Source of the DNA: Cinnamomum chago
Taxonomy: Eukaryota > Streptophyta > Magnoliopsida > Laurales > Lauraceae
Reading direction: 5' to 3'
Assembly: GCA_038049695.1 (NCBI GenBank)
Contig: CP142458.1
Location: forward strand, 66,373,501 to 66,437,500
DNA length: 64,000 bases
Part shown: piece after piece, positions 12,235 to 21,963 of the stretch
How positions within the stretch are numbered: position 1 is the first letter of the stretch
Layout: every line of letters starts with the position of its first letter
The notes under the pieces: generated by a model
Database searches by the model: none
What the model saw: the letters and a program-made list of their open reading frames with translations, nothing else
Told to the model about the DNA's origin: nothing
Made by a program: the position numbers and the translations under genes

Positions 12235-13017
12235 TAAAAATTACGGAATTGGTTAAGCAATTATAAAACTCGCAAGATTGCTGCTAAGCTTGTTTTGGAA
12301 AGATTGAATGCCTGGAACCTGAAAGGGAAGAGAAAATAGAAGTGAGAGGCCCCTGGCTGCTATCAGCCGAAGGCACTTCAAAGCCTAAGTTAGTGCAATC
12401 ACTAAGCAAAGGATGAGTGAGAGAGAGTGAGAATGGGGGTATATGAGCATGTGTAAGCATAAGCATGGGGTTCACCTCCTGCATATATATAGGTGGTGGT
12501 CACCTCAGATCCTTCCTTAGTGGAGGTAGGTGGAGGTACTGTCTCATCGGACCGTACTCCGTTCCTTCAGTGGTGGTAGGTGGAGGTACTATCCCATCGG
12601 ACCATACTTTGATCTTTTGCATGATTGTTGATGTGACCTTCAGATATGGACAACCCCGTATCTATATTCGACGCCCATCTTATCTGTCGGCTCGTTCTGT
12701 AACGTAGCCATGCTTTTATTAATGCTGATTGAAATCTCGTACTCACTTCGGTCAATTGGACCGAACTGAGGAAGATAGCCTCTGTGGATGCACGTCGGCA
12801 CCGCTGCCGAACTGCGCAGGGTCGGTACCATTACCGAGCTGTATTAGACCGAGATGAGCTCCGCTGGTACTTTTACCGAAGCCGGCTCAAGTTCGGTACG
12901 AAGCGGTACTGTTACCGAGCTTCAAGAAACCGAGATCAAGATAGACCTAATTGGTACAATTACCGAAACCAAGGCTTATCTCGATATTAGGGGAATGCCC
13001 CCACACATGTATATATG
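12235..13017 (-). mobile_element. Solo LTR of family Z (783 bp) in the 3' UTR of GLR copy A
   Basis: On the minus strand the sequence runs TGTGTGGGGGCATTCC...GGCACTTACA. It matches the LTR at 60264-61010 in its ends and in a middle rich in TCGGTA and ACCGAG motifs. The flanks TGTAG (12230-12234) and TGTAT (13018-13022) look like a 5-bp duplication with one later change. Sequence on both sides matches, in order, the 3' UTR of GLR copy C (27363-27530), so the LTR landed in the copy A 3' UTR. Confidence 0.75.
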
Positions 13018-13085
13018 TTGGTCCTATCTTTCATGCTCTAAAGGGGGGTTTAAATCCTGCATTTGTTAAATAAAAGAGATTACCC

Positions 13086-14060
13086 TCACTTGTCCATTGA
13101 GAAAAAGAAAAAGTTACCATAGCTAGATTTTTTAATTTTTTTGGGTTACCAAATAGCCCTGGTTGGATTGAGAACCCCAATTGGTCATGACCTCTTATTT
13201 GGACTTTGGATAATCACCCCTTGTGGTGGTCATTGGCCTCTTTAAGCAGATACATGCATGGAACAGGAGAATTCTTATTATATATTAGCAAAACAGTTTT
13301 GATTCAATTTCAACAGCCAGCTTTTGATTAACTATCATTGGACCTTGCATCAACCTATTATTATATATCATATACGCTCATTTCAATTGCATTAATTTTG
13401 ACTTTGACCTATCAATTTCGTCTTGATTTCGATCTCGATTTTGACCCTGTTCTGTCTTCCACTTATCTTGTATATTTTCCTCATAAAATATATATGCATG
13501 TAATACACAGATCTTGGCCTTTTGGTTGAGAGAACGATTGTAGAGAATCTTTGATTATCTCTCTTCTGTTCAAAAGCCCCATTGTTATTCTTTGGACCTA
13601 AGATCTATGGTGAGCTCCACTATGGGTCGATCACAACTTGAGCTATGAGATTGGATAGCAAGGGTAAAAATTTGGATAGTAAGGATCTGTCAACCTAATT
13701 AACTCCAATTGAGCCACTAATTCATTGGGTTAATTTGATTGCAAAGTTGGCCAGATACCAGATGGTTAAGATCTTTCAAGCTGGGGTCTATCACAAGTGG
13801 GCCACTAAATCAATGAGCTGGATCATTCATCTATCCAAGTGGTCCTACACTTTTCTCTTATGTGATTTTCTTATAAGAGACAAATATTAAACGTTTCTAT
13901 AGATACCTATCTAATATTGTCTTCTATTTTTAGAGAGTGTCCTCTTTTATTGGCTAAATTACTTGGTTTCATCTCAGATATAGATTCCATTTTTTTTTAT
14001 ACATGTAAATTGAACCTAATATTAGTAAGATACATTATAAACCAAATTGTACAAACAAAA
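13086..14060. other. Intergenic, no gene seen
   Basis: This is AT-rich DNA between the end of the copy A 3' UTR and a hAT-type MITE. Its ORFs are short and unconserved in appearance. No RNA gene was recognised. Confidence 0.5.
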
Positions 14061-14068
14061 TACACATT

Positions 14069-14443
14069 CAGGGTTGTAAACGGGTCGATTCTGGTCCGGG
14101 TTCATGGTGGACCCGGAACCGAAACCATTAAAGAGAAGGTGGAACTGGAACCGGAACCATTTCGGAACCGATTTCTTGGCTCCGGAACCGGAACCATATA
14201 TGGGACGGGTCTGGATCCAGGTCCGGGTTTAGGTAGAGAATGAAATTAAAAAAAATATTGTTTTTAGGAGAATTTTCGAAAATTGAGGTAATATGTCTGG
14301 TCTTAGGTCCACGGGTTCGAACCAAGGTGGAACCGGACGCTGACCCATTTACTTATCGGGGTCTTCATAAGGACTCAAACTCGGTTTTTAACGGGTTGAA
14401 ACATCCGGGTAATCGGAGAATCGGATACCCATTTGCATCCCTG
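14069..14443. mobile_element. hAT-type MITE (375 bp)
   Basis: The ends are CAGGGTTGTAAACGGGTC and, reversed, CAGGGATGCAAATGGGTA. These fit hAT terminal repeats. A perfect 8-bp duplication TACACATT flanks the element (14061-14068, 14444-14451). The interior is rich in GGAACCGGAACC and GGTCCGGG strings and has no transposase. Relatives occur at 39206-39571 and 63725-64000. Confidence 0.88.
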
Positions 14444-14451
14444 TACACATT

Positions 14452-15103
14452 ACACCTGATATTGCATCTAATAATGTATTTTAGTAAAGGGGTAAATGAT
14501 CCAAGCCCAATTCCAGCTGGGTCAACTAGGTCCTGGTCCGGGTTAGCATATATTTATAGTGGAGTTTGATCTAAGTGACTTGGACCATTTAGGCTCTCAC
14601 ATGCACTGAGCACTTGGACCATATATGCTCTTACAGATGTCGATGACCCCCTAAGAGCCGGCTGCATATTGCTCATATGTATTCCAAGCTCATGGGCCCC
14701 GCTTAAATGTATGTCTATCAATGGGAGAAGGCCAAATGGAAAGGTCTCCTTATGGACAAGAAGAAGCCAAAAATTCTGCCATACCGGATTTTTTTTTGGG
14801 TTGAATTTGGTTTCACTCCAGTTACTCGACGAGTCAGAATTTGGGTCGAGCCCACCAATCGCCTGGCTGACCAACCCAGAAAATTGCACAGTAACCCATC
14901 AAACCAACCTTAGCTGACCTGTTACTTGTGGTGGGTTTGGATTGATTCTTTCAACTTTCAGGTTGTGTTCTAATTGCCGCACCTAGATAAAACTCTGGGT
15001 GGGTCCTCTGAAAAGCGTTGACTTGGGCCTATTTGTTTCATGTAATTGACCATCCAAGATAATATTTCTGTAAGTGGTTAAAAACAAAGAACCAAAGGGG
15101 ATC
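14452..15103. other. Intergenic, upstream of the GLR duplication
   Basis: No gene was recognised. A segment around 14480-14545 resembles part of the repeated GLR upstream DNA around 15815-15890, so some of this stretch may be older duplicated flank. Confidence 0.4.
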
Positions 15104-17659
15104 CAAAAATTATTATCAAGTAACATCCCTTTTAATGAACACTGAATTGAGGAAAGATGAAAAATTGCCCCGGCCATTACCCTTGTAATTGAATACCTAT
15201 AAAAGCTAAGGCCTACATTTTCACCTTTTATACTTCACTCTTCACCTCCTTCAATAGAGTTCATTTGATCACTAGTTCCAACGTATTTTATGCGAAACAA
15301 ACAGCCTCAAATAAATCCGAAGTTGAAGGAGCGTATATAGTTCCACTTATGAACATTTGAGTTGCTTAAAATGAATGCCCTCCCAATTTATGGGGTATTC
15401 CAAAATCCTATTCCACTTGTCAGATCCAAGGATTGACTGTTTGGGTGTCATAGGGTGCTGCTGTGGATAGCAACACCCATTCCCACACCACCCTTCAGCG
15501 ATCGATCCCTGGAGGGGCAGGTTCCCTTTCCTGCTCTGGCCGCCCGGCCAAATCAGCAAGAAGAAAAAAAAAGGATTTACTGTTTGATAAGACAAAACAT
15601 ACTCCAGTTTTATTGTAGGAATTTTCATCATTTTCATTTATGAGACTTACTAAAATTTTATATAAGGTACTAATCTCAATACTTCATGGGACCAATGTAT
15701 CATAAATTAAACCCCCTCACACTCACTAAACCCCATGAATTGTCACTCACCCTAATTGCACACTAATTATACACTAGGAGCTAATGTTTTTACCTGTCTC
15801 ATTAACCCCAATTAGTAAATGGATAAAATGATCCAGGACTGATTCCGGTCAAGTAACCGGGTCCAGGTCCTGGTCTATCATATGACCCAAATCACCACAA
15901 TGGGTTCCAGTCCAAGTAATGACTTTGACTGTTGAATTTGCCTTGGGCTCCATCAGTCAATCTGTAATGTAATCCACATGAGCCTTCCACTAGCCTCCAA
16001 ACGACCCGTGTCTGTGGGTCTTCCATTGTACAGTTCTGCTGCTATTCCCATTATGCAAGAAACTGGACCGCGTTTGCACCAAATTTCTTCCCCTGATTAC
16101 ATACTCTTGGAATTTTACAGATTGGACAAGATGGCAATGGTGGGCCCTGGAGCTCTTTTCTGTGCACCTGGTGTGTTATTGCCATGTGAGTTTCTTTCTA
16201 AAACACGGTTGGGAAGTGATGATAGTGCAAAGTATTTGGGCCATGATTATAGAACACGTCAAAGCCGAAAGCTTTTTCATTTTTTCTCTTGCCCATCTCA
16301 ATATTTTTTATTGCTTTTAAGGTATTTTAGATGTAAACAAAACACCAATATAAAATAGAAAAAATGAAAACCGGTGTGGCCGAAACTCTATAATGCATGG
16401 ATACTTCATAATAGACAACATATTGTGTTATATAGTGTTGATTACTTTACTTTTTATATGCAAAATCCCTGCAGTGTCTATGACGTGTCCATGCTGTAGA
16501 TCGTAGAGGAAAGTATTATTATTAGACAGTGCAACTCGGCTAACGGGGTAGAATTATTTTCTAGCCTTTCAATGTTTTTATTTTTTTTATTTTTTTAGTT
16601 TTATTTTTATTTTCACAAAAGGGATTTAGATCTCAAGAAACAGAAACCCAGTTTTGTTTATGTTGCAAAACTGTTAGAAACACACTACATTGTGAAAAAC
16701 GTTGCATCACACCACGTACTGGAAATTAGAGCAGCAAAAGTGTTAAAAGTCCTTTAAGTTTTATTTCTATGAAAAATGAAACAACCATTGAAACATGTGG
16801 TGGATACTTCACTCAAGTACATCCCCCCAGGACTTTACAGATGGAAAAAAAGAAAAAAAAAACCATAAAATACACCAGTATATATATTGTACTTTCTAAA
16901 AAAAAAAAAAACTCAAAAGTACCTCTAATGGTTCATATGAGAAATAATCTAGATGGATACTAACAATAGAGACAGAGTGATAGAGGGCCTCATTTTAGAT
17001 GAGATTCTGGAAAGGAGAAAAAAGGCAACCTTGTTTAGGCCTAAAGTATTCACACAGAGTCAAACATCAATTGGAATCAACCAGCATCTAAAGGAATAAA
17101 CCAACCGCGGCCAGCAACTTAATGGAAACGACTGAACAGGAAACTCTGAGGAAGTTTATCTTCAACTTTTTATCTCTATATATACCTTGCATAATGCAGT
17201 TCACAACCTCCCACATCTTTGCCAAAAAAGAAGGAAAGAAACACTGAAAGAAGAATTCTTCCACCTGATAGTTGTTTCGGGCATTACACCAATACACACG
17301 ACTATGTTATTATTGCTGGTGCTTTGCTCCCTACTCTCAACAGCAGCAGAAAGCACTACCCATGGGTTGCTAGCTAACAGTACCAATGGCTTCAAGTGCT
17401 GTGGATGGCATAGAGGGAAAGATAATAGACAGTCTCTTTGTCGCTTCATGCAAAGAGCATCAGGTATGGTCAATTCATCTTCCTGCAGAGAAAGGCATTC
17501 AAGGTTCTAAATCTTGGTGCAGATGTCTGATTTCTCAGTATTATGAAACTAGGTTTGACCTTAGTAATAGCATGGTACAAAGTCTCAGGAATTCAGGCCA
17601 CACCTGAATTTCAGATTCCATGATCATGGTAGTTTTAGTTACAGCCCAACAAGATAACA
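15104..17659 (+). repeat. Tandem duplication unit 1: GLR upstream region plus first exon
   Basis: It matches 18150-21963 (unit 2) in order, with scattered substitutions and small indels, from ATTATCAAGTAACATCCC on the left to CAGCCCAACAAGATAAC on the right. Past 17659 the similarity ends abruptly. Unit 2 has about 170 extra bases (19857-20028), and a hAT-like element interrupts its left part. The unit holds the presumed promoter, the 5' UTR and exon 1 of a GLR gene. Confidence 0.88.
17304..17463 (+). pseudogene. GLR copy B: orphan first exon
   Basis: This is the counterpart of exon 1 of GLR copy C (21602-21767). It encodes a signal-peptide-like start (MLLLLVLCSLLSTAAES) and ends at the same CAG|GTATGG donor in phase 1. 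The first ATG of copy C is ACG here, so the frame would start two codons later. After 17659 nothing matches exon 2 or later exons of copy C, so B is a promoter-plus-exon fragment left by the duplication. It could still be transcribed. Confidence 0.7.
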
Positions 17660-18170
17660 GCTTTTCCTTCTGGGTTTTTTATTTTATTTTTTCCCCTTTT
17701 GAGTGCAATGATTTTGCAGAATTTCAACTTCATAGAGATGGTACTTCTATTTATGGAAAATGGAAATTAAGAAAACATTTTTCTATGATTTCACTTTCAA
17801 ATACTTGGTGCGGCAAAACTTTTCTGTGATCAATGCATTTCTACCTTGAGTAAACTGTATGTAACAATCGCTATCCATTGGGTCCAAATGTGCTCAACCA
17901 TAAAAGATGTTGACAAGAAATTATAAAATTATTATTCCTCATAAACTAATTTCATTTCCTGTGGAAAAGGATCTGCAAACATAAGGGATATTTTCTGCAG
18001 ATGTGACCTGAAAAAGCACCCACCAGCATTTTTTGAGGATTTGTGCACGTTCTTATCTCCTTGAATGGTGGTTACACACCAAATCAAAATTGTGGATTCA
18101 GTAGTCTGCAATCTCTCAATCCCAACCTCTCACAGTCATCGTCCCTTTTAATTAATATCAAGTACCCTCC
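17660..18170. other. Spacer after GLR exon B, no gene seen
   Basis: No similarity to other GLR exons was recognised, and no other gene. The last bases (about 18150-18178) already match unit 1 around 15108-15136, so unit 2 begins here and is then interrupted by the hAT-like element. Confidence 0.5.
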
Positions 18171-18178
18171 CTTTTAAT

Positions 18179-19189
18179 TAGAGCTACACATGGGCGGTTC
18201 GGATCGGTTTAATACTAAAACCAACAACCAAACCGAACCTGTCGGTTTTTTAATTAACCGTTCCAATCCGACCGATGGAGAGGGCTTAAACCAAACCGAA
18301 CCGAACCGAACCGTTCGGTCGGTTTAACCATTATTTCTTATTTTATTTTTCGAAAATCAGACATTGAAAATTTCAAAATGATGATACCTCGTCCTTTGCA
18401 TTTATTCCAATGTTTAGTGCAAACATAAAAATCCAACATTTCAGACTGGACTAAACGCATATAAAAAATAATTCTACTCCAAAAAAAGAGTTTGGATGAA
18501 ACGCAAGCGCGAAAAAAAAAAAAAAACAATAACCAACTTGCAGTGAAATATTCATTCCACATGATACCATTTGGAATTACAATAGAATAATAGTTCATGT
18601 AAAAAAAAATAACACACAAACGAAATCTGTATCAGAACCCACTGTATTTTTAAAATGAAGGTTTCTTAGAAACACATGGGTTAGATGAGACCAAAATCAA
18701 CCATCAAAAGGTTAGGCTCTACTGGCTTTTCTAACATTCTCAAGAGTACAGCCTTCTAATAAAAACTTCATTGAAACGAGGTATGAATTATGATAGAAGG
18801 AAAACACCATGCATGTACAGTAACCCCTCAATCTGCAATGAAGTATCAAAAAGCATTTGAGAGATTAGAAGAGATGCACTGAGGCAATGTTGACGGTTGA
18901 GTTCATGTGAGAATGGAGTTGTGGAATGTAACGTTGAAAGTAGTAAAAAACGAAACCCTAAGACTAAAATAGTAAAAAAGCAACACTTAAGTTACTACAT
19001 ACGGTCAGTTCGGTTTAAGCAATTAATCGTACCGTAGACTCAAACTAATAATCAACCGATGTAAGCGGTTTTTATGATTTTCAAACCATTAACTAAACCG
19101 GTCTACTAAAAACCAATCCGAACCATCCGGTTCGGTCAGTTCGGTTCGGTTTGGTTTTGCGGTGATACCGGATTTTTTGTGCAGCAATG
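18179..19189. mobile_element. hAT-like non-autonomous element (1,011 bp)
   Basis: A perfect 8-bp duplication CTTTTAAT flanks it (18171-18178, 19190-19197). The ends TAGAGCTACACATGGGCGG and reversed CATTGCTGCACAAAAAATCC share the GCT(A/G)CACA core typical of hAT ends, though they have diverged. The subterminal regions are packed with CCGAACC and GGTTCGGTT motifs. The other duplication unit has the uninterrupted sequence at 15129-15140, a natural empty site that confirms both boundaries. No transposase frame is visible. Confidence 0.85.
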
Positions 19190-21963
19190 CTTTTAATGAA
19201 AACTGAATTGAAGAAAGATGAAAAATTACCCCTGGCTATTACCCTTGTAATTGAATACCTAGAAAAGCTAAGGTCTACATTTTCACCTTATATAATTCAC
19301 TCTTCACCTCCTTCAATTGAGCTCATTTGATCACAAGTTCCAACGTATTTTATGCAAAACAGACGGCCTCAAATAAACCCAAAGTTGAAGGAGCGTATAG
19401 TTCCACTTACGAAAATTTGAGCTGCTTAACATGAATGCCCTCTCAATTTATGGGGTATCCCAAAATCCTATTCCACTAGTCCAATCCAAGGATTGACTGT
19501 TTGGTTGTCATAGGGTGCTGTTGTGGATAGCAACACTCGTTCCCACACCACTCTCCAATGATCGATCCCTAGAGGGGCAGGTTCCCTTTCGTGCTCTGGC
19601 CATTGGGCCAAATCAGCAAAAAGGAAAGAAAAAAAAAGAAAAAGAAAAAAAAAGGATTGACTGTTTGATAAGACAATACATACTCCAGCTTTATTGTAGG
19701 AATTTTCATTATTTCCGTTTATGAGACTTACTAAATTTTTATATAAGGTACTAATCTCAATACTTCATGGGACCAATGTATCATAAATTAAACCCCCTCA
19801 CACTCACTAAACCCCATGAATTCTCACTCACCCTAATTTCACACTAATTATACACTAGGTTTGCATTTCATAAAAATTATTCTTATGAAACCATTACACT
19901 TTAAGGCCCTTAAATCAATGATTGTAACGATTCGATTGAGATAAACTTTTTTGTCCAAAAATTAATTTGTAACTAGACCCTTTCATCACACTATCTCCAA
20001 TGATTGGCATGTATCCATATGGGTACTAAGGAGCTAATGTTTTTACCCCAATTAGTAAATGGATAAAATGATCCAGGACTGATTCCAGTCAAGTCAACCG
20101 GGTCAAGGTCCAGGTTCTGGTCTAGCATAAGACCCAAATCACCACAATGGGTTCCAGTTCAAGTAATGACTTTGACTGTTAAAACTGCCTTGGGCTCCTC
20201 CATCGGTCAATCTGTAATGTAATCCATATGAGCCATCCACTAGCCTCCAAACGACCTGTGTCGGTGGGTCTTCCATTGTAAAGTCCTGCTGCTGTTCACA
20301 TTATGCGAGAAACTGGACCGCGTTGCACCAAATTTCTTCCCCTGATTACATACTCTGGGAATTTTATGGATTGGACAAGACGGCAATGGTGGCCCCTGGT
20401 GCTCTTTTCTGTGCACCTGGTGTGTAATTGCATGTGAGTTTCTTTCTAAAACAAAGTTGGGAAGTGATGATAGTGCAAAGTATTTGGGCCATGATTATAG
20501 ATCACGTCAAAGCCGAAAGCTTTTTCTTTTTTCCTCTTGCCCATCTCAAAAATTTTTATTGTTTTTAAGGTATTTTAGATGTAAACAAAATACCAACATA
20601 AAATAGAAAAAGTGAAAACCCGTCGTGGCCGAAACTGTATGATGCATGAATACTTCAAAATGGATAATGTATTGTGTCATATAGCATTTTTGGATACTTC
20701 AATTTTTATGCGCAAAATCTGTCTCCCTGCTATATCAATGACGTGTCTATGCTGTATCTGAGCATCATAGCCAAACGTATTATTATTCGACAGTGCAACT
20801 CTAATGGGGTAGAATTATTTTCTAGCCTTTCAATGTTTTTTTTTTTTTTTTGGTTTTTACAAAAAGGGTTATAGATCTCAAGAAACAGAAACCCAGTTTT
20901 GTTTATGTTACAAAACTGTTAGAAACACACTACATCGTGAAAAATGTTGCATCACACCACATGCCGAAAATTTGAGCAGCAAAAGTGTTAAAAGTCTTTG
21001 AAGTTTTAATTCTATGAAAAATGAAACAACCATTGAAACATGTGGAGGATAATTCACTCAAATACATGCTCCTAGGATTTTTAAGATGAAGATAAAATAG
21101 AAAAGAAACATAAAACACACCAGTATAGATATACTATATTATTTTTCTCCCAAAAGTTTGTTCATATGAGGAGAAATAATCTCACTCCTTGTGGGGTGCA
21201 CACTTAGATGGATACCAGCAATAGAGACAGAGTAATAAAGGGCCTCATTTTAGATAAGAACTTGGTGGGAAAAAAAAAAAAGAAGACAAAGGAACCTTGT
21301 ATAGGCCTGAAGTATTCACACACAGTGAAACATCAAAAAGTAATCAACCAGCATCTAAAGGAATAAACCAACCGCGGGCAGCAACTCAATGGAAACAACT
21401 GATCAGGAACGCCAGCAACTTAATGGAAACAACTGATCAGGAAACTCTGAGGAAGTTTCACTTCAACTTTTTATCTCTATATATACCTTGAATAATGCAG
21501 TTCACAACCTCCCACATCTTTGCCAAAAACAGAAGGAAAGAAACACTGAAAGAAGAATTCTACCACCTGACCGTTGTTTCGGGCATTACACCAATACATA
21601 CATGACTATGTTATTCTTGCTGGTGCTTTGCTCCCTGCTCTCAACAGCAGCAGAAAGCACTGCCCATGGGCTGCTAGCTAACAGTACCAATGGCTTCAAG
21701 TACTGTGGATGGCATAGAGGGAAAGATAATAGACAGTCTCCTTGTCGCTTCATGCGAAGAGCATCAGGTATGGTTAATTCATCTTCCTGCAGAGAAAGGC
21801 ATTCAAGGTTCTAAATCTTGGTGCAGATGTCTGATTTCTCAGTATTATGAAACTAGATTTGACCTTAGTAATAGCATGGTACAAAGTCTCAGGAATTCAG
21901 GCCACACCTGAATTTCAGATTCCATGATCATGGTAGTTTTAGTTACAGCCCAACAAGATAACC
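19190..21963 (+). repeat. Tandem duplication unit 2: upstream region and exon 1 of GLR copy C
   Basis: This is the second copy of 15137-17659. It carries the presumed promoter and 5' UTR of GLR C. Relative to unit 1 it has an additional segment at about 19857-20028. Related sequence reappears near 29127-29270, so that segment may be a dispersed repeat, or ancestral DNA lost from unit 1. Confidence 0.85.

Noticed and set aside
21690-21911. 73-aa frame starting MASSTVDGIEGKIIDSLL over GLR exon 1, also at 17386
   Set aside because: It overlaps the signal-peptide frame, which alone gives a donor in the right phase for exon 2. It is conserved only because the duplicated DNA is recent.
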